64,000 nt of DNA from CAMFTQ01 sp051881615 (GCA_051881615.1 JBJEQF010000016.1:62001-126000), one strand, 5' to 3'. Counted from the first letter of the stretch, positions 31,645-39,815 are shown. Numbers and translations are program-made. Notes: generated by a model not told the origin, from the sequence alone.

Positions 31645-33936
31645 TTATTTTTCTGCCAGATACATCTGAATTGCCGTTGCGTCTTTTATGTTGACCTCGC
31701 CGTCAGAATTTACATCGGCTGATTTACACTGCTCTTCTGTAAGTGTAACAAGTGATGCAACAGACTTTTGTATTACCGTAACATCATTTATATTGATTTT
31801 ACCGTCACCGTTGACGTCGCCCAAAGCATCAGTTGCAGGCTTTTCTGCCGTATCGATAAATATAAATCCGTTGCTGTTTGCATATTTTTCAGCCGCTGTG
31901 CCTGAGGTTCCCCTGATTGTAAAGCCGTCAATCCTCCTTCGTGAAGGGAATTTTGTATACCCAAATGCAAGATCACCGATAGCAGTAACACTGTCGGGGA
32001 TTGTTACTCTTTTAAGGCTTTCACACTCGTCAAAGGCATAACTGCCGATTTGTTCAACTCCCTCGGGAATTGTAACGTCCGACAGCCTTTGGCAATCAGA
32101 GAACGCATATCTGTCGATTACCGTAACGGCAGAGGGGATTTTTATACTTTCAAGACTTTTGCAGCCTGAAAACGCAAATCCGCCAATGTCTGTAACACCG
32201 TCGCCCATTTCCACATTCTTTAGACTTTCACAGACACAAAATGCTCCATAGCTGATTTTTGTTACGCCGTTGGGGAGCTTTATGCTTTCAAGACTTTTGC
32301 AGTCGCAAAACGCACTTTCGCCAATATCTGTAACGCTGTCGGGGATTTTAATGCGTGAAAGACTTCGACACCTAAAAAATGCATAGTCGCCAATCTTTTT
32401 AACGCCGTCAGGGATAACTGCGTCTGTAAGTTTTATACATCCGTAAAATACGCCATCGGCGATATTTGTAATCTGCTTTGGCATTGTAACAGCCTCAAGG
32501 CTTATACAGTTTTCAAACGCAAGGCTGCCGATGCTTATAACGCTGTCAGGGATTGTTATGCTTTTAAGGCTTTCACACTCTTCAAAGGCATATCTGCCTA
32601 CTACCGTAACGGCAGAAGGGATTATTATTCTTTCAAGGCTTTTGCAGCCTGAAAACGCATATTCGCCAATTACTGTAACACCGTCGCCCATTTCCACATT
32701 CTTTAGATCTTCACAGTCACCAAATGTTCCGTCGCTGATTTTTGTTACGCCGTTGGGGAGCTTTATGCTTTCTAAACTTTTGCAACTGCAAAACGCACTT
32801 TCGCCAATATCTGTAACACTGTCGGGGATTTTAATGCGTGAAAGACTGCTACACCAAAAAAATGCATAGTCGCCAATCTTTTTAACGCCGTCAGGGATAA
32901 CTGCGTCTGTAAGTTTTATACATCCGGAAAATGCACCATATGCGATATTTGTAATATACTTTGGCATTGTAACAGCCTTAAGGTTTATACAGTTTTCAAA
33001 TGCAAGGTAGCCGATGCTTGTAACGCTGTCGGGTATGTTTATGCTTTCGAGGTTTTCGCAGTTTGAAAATGCAAACCTACCAATGCTTACGGCGCTGTCG
33101 GGAATTACAACGCTAACAAGCGTTTTGCAATCTGCAAAGGCTAACTCAACAATGCTCTTGGTACCGTCCTTAATTGTTATCTCTGAATTCTCAGGCATTT
33201 CCCCCTTGTATTTGTAAGCAAACCCTCCGGCATAAACTACACCGTCAGGCTGATTGTTATACCACTTCGTATTGTAAAAAGCGGCACCGTCGATACGTGT
33301 AACGCTGTCGGGTATGTTTATGCTTTCGAGATTTTCGCAGTCTGAAAACGCAGCCGTACCAATGCTTACAACGCTGTCGGGGATTTCTACGCTTACAAGA
33401 TTTTTGCAGTCATCAAAAGCACAGTCGCCAATCTCTGTAATGCCGTTAGGGATAGAATATGATGCGTATGCCTTAGGAAGCATTACGATTGTATCCTTTT
33501 GCTTGTTAAAAAGCACGCCGCCCTCTGAAGTATAATTATCGTTATTGATTACATTTATGCTTTTAAGATTTGAACATCCTTTAAAAGCATATTCATCTAC
33601 ACTTGTAACGCTGTCGGGGATTGTTACGCTCGTAAGTTCTGTGTGACCGAAAAAAGCAAAACTACTGATCATTTTAACCGTTTTGCCGTCAAGCTCTGAC
33701 GGAATTGTAAGCTCAGCCGCATTTCCTGTGTAGCCTATGATTTCTATAGTACCGTCCTTAAGTATTTGATAAAGAAAGTCGCCGCTCGAAAAAGGTTCTC
33801 CTCTGGAACCCGTCTGTGCACTGCCAAAATTTGATACCTCATTTGCCGAGGCTGTCAGCGGCACCGATACCGCCGTGCTTAACAGCATAAGTGCAGAAAG
33901 TAAAACTGAAGCTAAGCGTTTTGATTTTATCATCAT
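31645..33936 (-). CDS. secreted BspA-like LRR protein with dockerin
   Basis: A 763-aa extracellular protein: signal peptide (about 1-32), some 24 BspA/LRR_5 repeats of 23 residues (about 50-660; typical unit LESIKLPNGVTKISDGTFGDC), a short C-terminal module and a type I dockerin (about 700-763: GDVNGDGKININDVTVIQ and ADVNSDGEVNIKDATAIQ). Unlike the gene at 19681 it has no CBM. A seven-repeat block is duplicated in tandem. BspA-like proteins mediate binding to proteins or surfaces; the dockerin suggests attachment to a cohesin scaffold. I start at ATG 33936, which follows AAGGAGAGG; an upstream ATG at 33954 precedes that site. Confidence 0.87.
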   Translation of the reverse strand: MMIKSKRLASVLLSALMLLSTAVSVPLTASANEVSNFGSAQTGSRGEPFSSGDFLYQILKDGTIEIIGYTGNAAELTIPSELDGKTVKMISSFAFFGHTELTSVTIPDSVTSVDEYAFKGCSNLKSINVINNDNYTSEGGVLFNKQKDTIVMLPKAYASYSIPNGITEIGDCAFDDCKNLVSVEIPDSVVSIGTAAFSDCENLESINIPDSVTRIDGAAFYNTKWYNNQPDGVVYAGGFAYKYKGEMPENSEITIKDGTKSIVELAFADCKTLVSVVIPDSAVSIGRFAFSNCENLESINIPDSVTSIGYLAFENCINLKAVTMPKYITNIAYGAFSGCIKLTDAVIPDGVKKIGDYAFFWCSSLSRIKIPDSVTDIGESAFCSCKSLESIKLPNGVTKISDGTFGDCEDLKNVEMGDGVTVIGEYAFSGCKSLERIIIPSAVTVVGRYAFEECESLKSITIPDSVISIGSLAFENCISLEAVTMPKQITNIADGVFYGCIKLTDAVIPDGVKKIGDYAFFRCRSLSRIKIPDSVTDIGESAFCDCKSLESIKLPNGVTKISYGAFCVCESLKNVEMGDGVTDIGGFAFSGCKSLESIKIPSAVTVIDRYAFSDCQRLSDVTIPEGVEQIGSYAFDECESLKRVTIPDSVTAIGDLAFGYTKFPSRRRIDGFTIRGTSGTAAEKYANSNGFIFIDTAEKPATDALGDVNGDGKININDVTVIQKSVASLVTLTEEQCKSADVNSDGEVNIKDATAIQMYLAEK
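32100..33065 (-). repeat. 483-bp tandem duplication inside the LRR gene
   Basis: Two adjacent blocks align at a constant offset of 483 bp (for example 32341 with 32824, and 32127 with 32610). 483 bp equals 161 codons, or seven 23-residue LRR units. The DNA remains close to identical over long stretches, so the duplication is recent compared with the divergence between single repeats. Outer limits are approximate. Confidence 0.82.
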
Positions 33937-34025
33937 ATCAACCTCTCCTTGCATTTAATGAGTATTTTTACGCTTTCACCATATATACAACTCAGCCTGT
34001 CAAAATTTTACACCTGCTGAAAATT

Positions 34026-34067
34026 TTTTAAAAAACACCCGAACTGCACAGTATGCCGTTCGGGTGT
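34026..34067 (-). terminator. terminator of lepA
   Basis: A 10-bp perfect stem (ACACCCGAAC at 34035-34044 with 34058-34067) is followed on the minus strand by TTTTT and an A/T tract. Confidence 0.88.
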
Positions 34068-34082
34068 CTGATATCTTCTGTT

Positions 34083-35894
34083 TTAGTCTGTATCAAGCTT
34101 AAGCACCGCCATAAACGCCTCCTGCGGTACTTCAACAGTGCCGAGCTGGCGCATACGCTTTTTGCCCTCCTTTTGCTTTTCAAGGAGCTTTTTCTTTCGT
34201 GTAATATCGCCGCCGTAGCACTTTGCAAGAACGTCCTTGCGCATAGCCTTTACCGTTTCTCTTGCGATTATCTTACCGCCGATACAAGCCTGAATAGGAA
34301 CCTCAAAAAGCTGGCGCGGGATTTTCTCTTTCAGCTTTTCTGCCATTTTTCTTGCTCTGCCGTAAGCCTTGTCTGCGTGAATGATAAACGACAGTGCGTC
34401 AACAACGTCACCGTTTAGCATTATATCAAGCTTTACGAGCTTGCTCTCGGCGTAGTCCTTAAGCTCATAGTCAAAGGACGCATAGCCCCTTGTGCGTGAT
34501 TTGAGCGTGTCAAAGAAATCGTAGATAATCTCTGCAAGCGGAAGCTCGTAGTGAATATCAACTCTGTCAGAGTCGATGTACTCCATTCCGATAAACACTC
34601 CTCGCCTGTCCTGACAAAGCTCCATAATGTTGCCTACATATTCGGACGGAGCGAAAATGTGCGCATTCGTCATAGGCTCCTCTGCCTTTGCGATAAGAGC
34701 CGGATCGGGGTAGCTTGTGGGGTTGTCTATCATCTCGACAGTGCCGTCAGTCTTTGTGATTCTGTAGCTAACGCTCGGCGCAGTCGTGATAAGGTCAAGG
34801 TTATATTCTCTTTCAAGTCGCTCCTGAATAATTTCCATATGCAAAAGTCCTAAAAATCCGCATCTGTAGCCAAAGCCTAAAGCAACAGACGTTTCAGGCT
34901 CATAGGAAAGCGAAGCGTCATTTAATTTGAGCTTATCGAGCGCATCACGCAAATCGCCGTACTTTGCGCCGTCAACAGGATAAATACCGCAGAACACCAT
35001 CGGCTGTGCCTCTCGGTAGCCCGGCAGCGGCTCGGGCGCAGGATTTTTTGTAAGCGTTACGGTGTCGCCCACCTGAGCGTCAGACAGCGACTTGATAGAG
35101 GCGGCTATATAGCCTACCTCGCCTGCGTACAGACCGTCACAGGGGTCAAGGCTTGTCGCACGAAGATAGCCGCACTCGACAACAGAGAAAACAGAGCCTG
35201 TAGCCATAAGCCTGAACTCGTCGCCGGGGTGAATCTGTCCGTCCTTTACTCTTACGTATATGATAACTCCCTTGTAGGAGTCGTAGTAGCTGTCAAAAAT
35301 AAGCGCACGAAGCGGAGCGTTTATATCGCCTGTCGGGGCGGGAATATCTGTTACAACCTTTTCAAGAACACTGCGGATATTCACGCCCGTTTTTGCCGAA
35401 ACTCTCGGTGCGTCCTGTGCAGGAATACCGATTATGTCCTCAATTTCATTGATAACCCTGTCGGGGTCGGCAGACGGTAAATCAATCTTGTTGACAACAG
35501 GCACTACCTCAAGACCGCCGTCAACGGCAAGGTATGTGTTTGCAAGCGTCTGCGCTTCTATTCCCTGACTTGCGTCAACAACGAGGATTGCACCCTCGCA
35601 GGCGGCAAGGCTTCTTGACACCTCATAGTTAAAGTCAACGTGTCCCGGTGTGTCAATAAGGTTAAACAGGTATGTTTCGCCGTCATCTGCCTTGTACTCA
35701 AGCGTTACTGCGTGTGCCTTGATTGTAATGCCACGCTCACGCTCAAGCTCCATATCGTCAAGCAGCTGATCCTCCATATCCCTTTTTGCAACAGACTCCG
35801 TCTGCTCTAATATTCTGTCGGCAAGCGTTGATTTACCGTGGTCTATGTGAGCAATTATGCTGAAATTTCTGATTTTATCTTGCGGAAAAATCAT
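34083..35894 (-). CDS. lepA: elongation factor 4 (back-translocating ribosomal GTPase)
   Basis: Ribosome-binding GTPase LepA/EF4, 603 aa, active under ionic or cold stress and in ribosome assembly. G1 is AHIDHGKST, G3 DTPGHVDF, G4 VNKIDLP; the diagnostic LepA C-terminal domain includes YGGDITRKKKLLEKQKEGKK. ATG 35894 has GGAGGTG directly upstream; the longer frame would add 23 residues without family support. It is monocistronic, with the gene-free stretch 35895-36286 behind it. Confidence 0.96.
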   Translation of the reverse strand: MIFPQDKIRNFSIIAHIDHGKSTLADRILEQTESVAKRDMEDQLLDDMELERERGITIKAHAVTLEYKADDGETYLFNLIDTPGHVDFNYEVSRSLAACEGAILVVDASQGIEAQTLANTYLAVDGGLEVVPVVNKIDLPSADPDRVINEIEDIIGIPAQDAPRVSAKTGVNIRSVLEKVVTDIPAPTGDINAPLRALIFDSYYDSYKGVIIYVRVKDGQIHPGDEFRLMATGSVFSVVECGYLRATSLDPCDGLYAGEVGYIAASIKSLSDAQVGDTVTLTKNPAPEPLPGYREAQPMVFCGIYPVDGAKYGDLRDALDKLKLNDASLSYEPETSVALGFGYRCGFLGLLHMEIIQERLEREYNLDLITTAPSVSYRITKTDGTVEMIDNPTSYPDPALIAKAEEPMTNAHIFAPSEYVGNIMELCQDRRGVFIGMEYIDSDRVDIHYELPLAEIIYDFFDTLKSRTRGYASFDYELKDYAESKLVKLDIMLNGDVVDALSFIIHADKAYGRARKMAEKLKEKIPRQLFEVPIQACIGGKIIARETVKAMRKDVLAKCYGGDITRKKKLLEKQKEGKKRMRQLGTVEVPQEAFMAVLKLDTD

Positions 35895-36003
35895 TTTATG
35901 CACCTCCGCTGTGTATTTTTGTAATATCACTGCTATTGTACCATAAAATTTTATATCAATCAAATATTTTTTGCAGGTTCTAATGCAAATGTTGGGGTAT
36001 CCG

Positions 36004-36172
36004 TAGGCTCCCTTGTGTAAAAGGTGAGGCTTTTATGTGCTGTATTATATTTTTGTTTTCTTGATTAAATTCATCTTTATCGCCATAATTATTCATTTTT
36101 CATCATTCATCATTCATTATTCATTTAAAGAAATTTTCCACAAAAAGCCTCACTTTACACAGTGGAGGCTTT
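36004..36172. repeat. inverted-repeat element (MITE-like remnant) between lepA and rpsT
   Basis: The left arm (TAGGCTCCCTTGTGTAAAAG, continuing to 36034) and the right arm (36142-36172, opposite orientation) share the core CTTGTGTAAA...GTGAGGCTTTT. Between them lie ATTCATT-type repeats (36082-36127). The 'GGCTCCCTTGTGTAAA' motif resembles an intergenic repeat I recall as common in gut Firmicutes. No ORF of note is present. The stretch 35895-36286 otherwise holds only the rpsT terminator. Confidence 0.5.
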
Positions 36173-36228
36173 CTGTATCGGCAAAATTAATTTATACACA
36201 ACATATGAAATAGAACATTTTTGTAAAA

Positions 36229-36254
36229 CAAAAAAGCAAGGCAAATGCCCTGCT
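36229..36254 (-). terminator. terminator of rpsT
   Basis: On the minus strand AGCAGGGC pairs with GCCTTGCT (one G-U pair) around a 4-nt loop and is followed by TTTTTTG. Confidence 0.88.
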
Positions 36255-36286
36255 TTTAAGGTTTTAGCTAAAATCTTAAATTTTAA

Positions 36287-36547
36287 TTACGCAGAAGCGT
36301 TAAGTCTTTTTGCAAGTGCAGATTTGCTTCTTGCAGCTGTGTTCTTGTGCATAATGCCCTTAGCTGCTGCTTGATCTATCTTCTTCATAGCAAGACTAAC
36401 TGCCTCAGCCTTGTTAGCTGCATTGGTATCAATAGCGATGTACGCTTTCTTTACAGTAGTTCTTAAGTTAGATTTGATAGCCTTGTTCTGTGCAGTTTTA
36501 GTAGCAATAACCTTAACACGCTTTTTAGCTGACTTAATGTTTGGCAT
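36287..36547 (-). CDS. rpsT: 30S ribosomal protein S20
   Basis: Small basic 16S rRNA-binding protein, 86 aa: PNIKSAKKRVKVIATKTAQN at the start, LRTTVKKA, then AAAKGIMHKNTAARSKSALAKRL. ATG 36547 follows AGGAGGTGGGACA. It has its own promoter and terminator, as is usual for rpsT. Confidence 0.96.
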   Translation of the reverse strand: MPNIKSAKKRVKVIATKTAQNKAIKSNLRTTVKKAYIAIDTNAANKAEAVSLAMKKIDQAAAKGIMHKNTAARSKSALAKRLNASA

Positions 36548-36587
36548 TGTCCCACCTCCTAACAATTGATATAGTCACGTGCATATT

Positions 36588-36616
36588 ATAATAACATTTT
36601 TAAGGCAGTAAATCAA
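36588..36616 (-). promoter_or_regulatory. sigma-A promoter of rpsT
   Basis: On the minus strand TTGATT (36616-36611) and TATTAT (36593-36588) are 17 bp apart, about 40 bp before the start codon. Confidence 0.75.
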
Positions 36617-36716
36617 GTACTTCGAGTAATTTTTTGTATTTTTTTCATTTTTTACATAAATTCAAAGCTTAAATGCGATATAATTTAATACAATTACTAA
36701 TATGTCATAATTTTCA

Positions 36717-36745
36717 TTGATAAAACTGCATACTTATGGTAAAAT
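36717..36745 (+). promoter_or_regulatory. sigma-A promoter of mntP
   Basis: TTGATA (36717) and TAAAAT (36740) with a 17-bp spacer. Only about 25 nt separate the likely transcription start from the ATG, leaving no room for a yybP-ykoY manganese riboswitch. Confidence 0.7.
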
Positions 36746-36776
36746 AAATGCAATAATTTAAAGTGTGAGGATTGCT

Positions 36777-37346
36777 ATGGGTTTTGCTGAGCTTTTGCTT
36801 TTAAGCGTAGGACTTGCCATGGACGCCTTTGCCGTTTCTGTGTGCAAGGGTCTGAATATGAAAAAAATAAACTACCGCCACGGCTTTATTATAGCGCTTT
36901 TCTTCGGCATATTTCAGGCAGGTATGCCCGTTATAGGCTGGCTGCTCGGTGTGCAGTTTCAGCAGTATATCAACGAGTTTGACCATTGGATAGCCTTTGT
37001 TCTCTTAGGCTTTATCGGCGGCAAGATGATTTACGAATCAATAAAGGGTGACGGTGATGAGGGTGCTTCCTCTGACGGCTCGCTTGACATAAAGGAGCTT
37101 CTTGTGCTGTCGGTGGCAACGAGCATTGACGCACTTGCTGTAGGCGTGACCTTTGCGTTTTTAGATGTGAATATATGGCTGTCTGTGTCGTGTATCGGCA
37201 TTATTACGCTTTTGCTGTCGTTTATCGGCATTATAATAGGCAACAACTTCGGCGCAAAATACAAAAGCCGTGCAGAGCTTGCAGGCGGAATTATACTTGT
37301 GCTTATCGGTGTAAAAATCCTTGTTGAGCATTTAATCAGCGGTTAA
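36777..37346 (+). CDS. mntP: manganese efflux pump MntP
   Basis: A 189-aa six-helix membrane exporter of Mn2+. The family's duplicated acidic motifs appear in helices 1 and 4: SVGLAMDAFAVSVCKGL and SVATSIDALAVGVTFAF; a glycine-rich helix follows (GFIGGKMIYES). ATG 36777 has TGAGGA upstream; an in-frame GTG at 36765 overlaps it. Its stop overlaps by four bases with the stop of the convergent gene at 37343. Confidence 0.92.
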   Translation: MGFAELLLLSVGLAMDAFAVSVCKGLNMKKINYRHGFIIALFFGIFQAGMPVIGWLLGVQFQQYINEFDHWIAFVLLGFIGGKMIYESIKGDGDEGASSDGSLDIKELLVLSVATSIDALAVGVTFAFLDVNIWLSVSCIGIITLLLSFIGIIIGNNFGAKYKSRAELAGGIILVLIGVKILVEHLISG

Positions 37347-37789
37347 AAGTGCATTTCAAAATAGTACCATTTATCCGCAATTTTTTCTGTATATTCCCAA
37401 TTATCGCCGCCGCTTTCATTCCATTTCCAGCCGTTTTCATATTCGGTAAAAACAACGTCTGTTCCCTGAAAACCAAGCGGCTTATCATCAGGCGAATAAT
37501 AAAAGCCTGAGTATTCAGAGGACGAGCCGATACCGCCCTTGTTTACAATAAATTCAACCATATCTGATGTCTGCCAATAATTTATTTCGCAATTTTTAAA
37601 GGATATATCGTCAACCTTTTTATTTTCAATAATCTTTTCTGCGATTTCCTCTAAATATACGCTGTTTTCCTGCACCGTTTTTGTTATTGACTGTTTGGTG
37701 CTGTTATTCTGTGAAAATAAAAAAACAGCCAAAAACAACACCACAGCAAACGAACAGGCGGCAATCAGGTAACGTGACAGCTTTTTCAT
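37343..37789 (-). CDS. membrane-anchored protein of unknown function
   Basis: About 148 aa: a short basic start (MKKLSRYLIAACSFAVVLFL) with one N-terminal transmembrane helix, then an extracytoplasmic domain rich in tryptophan and tyrosine (CEINYWQTSDMVEFIVNKGG; FQGTDVVFTEYENGWKWNE; GDNWEYTEKIADKWYYFEMHF in part). I do not recognise the family; similar lipoprotein-like stress or immunity proteins of clostridia share the 'W.W.E..GDN' ending. ATG 37789 is preceded by AGGAGGGACT; the longer frame lacks a site. Confidence 0.6.
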   Translation of the reverse strand: MKKLSRYLIAACSFAVVLFLAVFLFSQNNSTKQSITKTVQENSVYLEEIAEKIIENKKVDDISFKNCEINYWQTSDMVEFIVNKGGIGSSSEYSGFYYSPDDKPLGFQGTDVVFTEYENGWKWNESGGDNWEYTEKIADKWYYFEMHF

Positions 37790-37972
37790 AGTCCCTCCTG
37801 TATAGATAACCAAATACTTGAATTTCGACATTTTATTCTGTAATTATTATAAGTCATATATTTTTATTTTCAAGCTCAAACTGAAATACAGTCCGAATTT
37901 TGCATTATTTTATTCTGCTTATTGTCGCTTAAAATGAGTTTAAATAAAAATCCCGTTAAACGAATGAAAGCA

Positions 37973-38000
37973 TTGACAATCACCCTTAAAATTATATAAT
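37973..38000 (+). promoter_or_regulatory. sigma-A promoter of the small membrane-protein pair
   Basis: Perfect TTGACA (37973) and TATAAT (37995) with a 16-bp spacer, 34 bp before ATG 38035. Confidence 0.85.
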
Positions 38001-38034
38001 TATACCATACCCCTATTTTAAAGGAGGAAACAAA

Positions 38035-38331
38035 ATGATTCTTGCAATTTTATCATCTTTAATCTGCTTTATAGCGGCTGTTATAATGTTCACACCGTAT
38101 TTTCGCAAGGTTACGCTTCTACGTCCCTGCGCAGTTTATTTTATTTTTCAGGGTTGCTGGCAGCTTGTGGCTTACCTTGTTTCACAGCTTTCACCCGGTA
38201 ATGAAATAATGCTTTACATCAGCTTTATTGCAACAATAGTCCTTTTGCTTTACTACATTTTCATTTTGCTTATGACGTCACGCAAGTCAAAACACAAAAA
38301 GAAAAAACAGCAAAACGGCGAGGAGTACTGA
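38035..38331 (+). CDS. small membrane protein, three helices
   Basis: 98 aa with hydrophobic segments at about residues 2-20, 28-50 and 58-80, and a lysine-rich cytoplasmic tail (SRKSKHKKKKQQ). Start ATG follows AAAGGAGG. Its stop TGA precedes the next gene's ATG by three bases. I do not recognise the family. The strong promoter and tight coupling suggest that the two small proteins work together. Confidence 0.6.
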   Translation: MILAILSSLICFIAAVIMFTPYFRKVTLLRPCAVYFIFQGCWQLVAYLVSQLSPGNEIMLYISFIATIVLLLYYIFILLMTSRKSKHKKKKQQNGEEY

Positions 38332-38334
38332 TGT

Positions 38335-38598
38335 ATGGAAAATTTTACACAATACCTCTTTGTGCTTTTGTGGGCGTTTATGGCTGTTTACCTGTTTGTG
38401 CAGGGGTTAAAGGTAAATAAAATCTGCTTTGTTTACAGCGTGTTCTTTTTGTTTATGACTGGCTGGTACCTTGCAGATATAATCTACACCGACATAGATA
38501 TGATGCACGGCAGCTTAGGCTGGGTGTTCAGAGGAATTGTCGGAGCTGTTCTGCTATTTACAATAATAGTTGCCGTAGTCAAGCGGAGGAAAAAATAA
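38335..38598 (+). CDS. small membrane protein, three helices
   Basis: 87 aa with helices at about residues 5-22, 28-48 and 60-80 and a basic end (VVKRRKK). A short loop YTDIDMMHGS sits between helices 2 and 3. GAGGAG lies 9 bases before ATG 38335; an overlapping ATG at 38331 is in another frame. It is similar in size and topology to its upstream partner, though sequence similarity is weak. Function unknown. Confidence 0.6.
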   Translation: MENFTQYLFVLLWAFMAVYLFVQGLKVNKICFVYSVFFLFMTGWYLADIIYTDIDMMHGSLGWVFRGIVGAVLLFTIIVAVVKRRKK

Positions 38599-38615
38599 AA
38601 AATCTTAATAAAAAG

Positions 38616-38648
38616 CTCCCGACATTTATTCTGTCGGGAGTAAATTTT
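38616..38648. terminator. bidirectional terminator
   Basis: A perfect 9-bp stem (CTCCCGACA at 38616-38624 with 38632-38640) lies between the converging small-membrane-protein operon and the PPOX gene, with A/T-rich flanks on both sides. Confidence 0.85.
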
Positions 38649-38658
38649 TGTTCTGAGC

Positions 38659-39111
38659 TTATACATCATAATGCGTCTTGGTGTAACCCTCTTTTTGAAA
38701 ATCAAAAGCTTCAACATATGGCTCTGAGCTTTCGTATATCCATCTCTGAATGTATTTTGGAACAACCCTGAAAAGTCTTTCGTTATTCAGCAAAGAATAC
38801 TTTTGGTATGACCAGTTGTAGTGCTGCTCATATAGCCTTATGAACCTTTCGTTATCACTCGGCTTGCCTATTTCTGAACATACTCCCTCAATCGATGTAT
38901 TATCAAAGCACAGTGCAACATTTGGATTGCCGATGATTTGATTATACTTTCTGAAAGAAATATCTGTCTGAAAATAAAAGGCTCTGTCTAAAATGATAAC
39001 GCTCATCATTCTTGACGTGACTGTTTTATCAAGGCAAGTGGACAGCACCATATTTCTGCTTTCGCCCAATTCTGAAAACAGATTTTCAACCTTTTCACCA
39101 AAGTCATTCAT
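38659..39111 (-). CDS. pyridoxamine-5'-phosphate-oxidase-family (split-barrel flavin) protein
   Basis: A 150-aa split-barrel protein: VLSTCLDKTVTSRMMSVIIL, then AFYFQTDISFRKYNQIIGNP and VALCFDNTSIEGVCSEIG are the characteristic flavin- or F420/FMN-binding strands of PPOX-like general-stress proteins; the C-terminal half is helical and tyrosine-rich. It may bind FMN and reduce or bind small molecules. Its ATG overlaps the stop of the ToxN toxin gene (ATGA, 39108-39111), so it is translated from the toxin mRNA. Such a gene is not a standard part of type III toxin-antitoxin loci. Confidence 0.82.
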   Translation of the reverse strand: MNDFGEKVENLFSELGESRNMVLSTCLDKTVTSRMMSVIILDRAFYFQTDISFRKYNQIIGNPNVALCFDNTSIEGVCSEIGKPSDNERFIRLYEQHYNWSYQKYSLLNNERLFRVVPKYIQRWIYESSEPYVEAFDFQKEGYTKTHYDV

Positions 39112-39626
39112 AGCCTTACCTCTGATAAATTTCTATATTCATTGCACTTTTTCTCCAACAATGAAAAATCACAGCTATTCCTCAAAAGTGAAGGACTCTT
39201 GCCCATCATAACCCTTTTATACGTTCTTTGTGCTAATCGTCTTATGTATTCCTGATTTTTAATACAGAACTTAAGCTCCTGTGCTAAAAGTGTTTTATAA
39301 GCTTTGTCTGGCTCCGTATCAATTCTTCTTTCTTTCACAATTCCTAAAGGTATCGGAAACATATAATTAAATCGTAAGGAAGCTACCGCATTATTGTTTT
39401 TGTCACAAATTATGAAATTGTCTGCTTTCTTCTCTTTATAAGATGACACCGGAACAAAATAATTCAAGTTGTTTATTTCAAGAACTATTCCGCACAAAAA
39501 TTTTTGCTTTCTGTTTTTTCCGTAATCCATATTCGGTACACGAGAGAAACCTCGATGCTCAATTTCAGCATTTTGCAAATATTTTACATATTTTTGATCA
39601 ACAATATAAAAATTCAGATTATCCAT
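39108..39626 (-). CDS. toxN: type III toxin-antitoxin toxin, ToxN/AbiQ family endoribonuclease
   Basis: A 172-aa endoribonuclease-type toxin. Family landmarks in order: LNFYIVDQKYVKYL at the start, KFLCGIVLEINNLNYFVPVSSYKEK (the core strand, shown in part), ASLRFNYMFPIPLG, EPDKAYKTLLAQELKFCIKN and the late CDFSLLEKKCNEY. Known members cut AU-rich mRNA and the repeat RNA itself, and act in phage abortive infection and plasmid maintenance. Start ATG 39626 follows AGAGGAGAAGT. Upstream on the same strand are a terminator, three antitoxin RNA repeats and a consensus promoter: the full type III layout. Length is normal for the family. Confidence 0.92.
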   Translation of the reverse strand: MDNLNFYIVDQKYVKYLQNAEIEHRGFSRVPNMDYGKNRKQKFLCGIVLEINNLNYFVPVSSYKEKKADNFIICDKNNNAVASLRFNYMFPIPLGIVKERRIDTEPDKAYKTLLAQELKFCIKNQEYIRRLAQRTYKRVMMGKSPSLLRNSCDFSLLEKKCNEYRNLSEVRL

Positions 39627-39640
39627 ACTTCTCCTCTAAA

Positions 39641-39669
39641 GTAAAAGGGAACGATTACTCGCTCCCTTT
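39641..39669 (-). terminator. terminator between antitoxin repeats and toxN
   Basis: On the minus strand AAAGGGAGCGA (39669-39659) pairs with TCGTTCCCTTT (39654-39644), with one G-U pair, and leads into TTTTAC. In type III systems this terminator sets a high antitoxin-to-toxin transcript ratio by partial read-through. Confidence 0.88.
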
Positions 39670-39809
39670 GCTTAACATTATCGCCTGCACTCAGAGCGGC
39701 AGGGCACTCAGCATAAATCACTTGCGCTCAAAGTGGCAAGGCACTTAGCATAAATCACTTGCGCTCAAAGTGGCAAGGCACTTAACAACAGTAGATTACA
39801 TCTACCTTT
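39643..39809 (-). ncRNA. toxI: ToxI-like antitoxin RNA with three pseudoknot repeats
   Basis: Predicted transcript from the consensus promoter to the terminator ahead of toxN. It begins with a small hairpin (GTAGAT / ATCTAC, 39805-39791), then carries three repeats of 36-37 nt. Each repeat, read on the minus strand, can form an H-type pseudoknot: stem 1 AAGTG with CACTT, and stem 2 CTTGC (inside the first loop) with GCAAG downstream. The divergent third copy keeps both stems through paired changes (GAGTG/CGCTC and CCTGC/GCAGG). The RNA should bind and inhibit ToxN and be processed by it. Confidence 0.85.
39673..39783 (-). repeat. three tandem antitoxin repeats of 36-37 bp
   Basis: Copies at 39747-39783 and 39710-39746 are identical 37-mers. 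The copy at 39673-39709, nearest the toxin, has several substitutions and one missing base. There are no spacers, so this is not a CRISPR array. Confidence 0.93.
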
Positions 39810-39815
39810 ACTATT

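Noticed and set aside
36600..36776. Manganese (yybP-ykoY) riboswitch upstream of mntP
   Set aside because: The promoter lies about 30 bp before the start codon, leaving no room for the aptamer.
39673..39783. Possible CRISPR array
   Set aside because: The repeats abut each other without spacers and sit between a promoter and a ToxN gene; they fit a type III antitoxin RNA.
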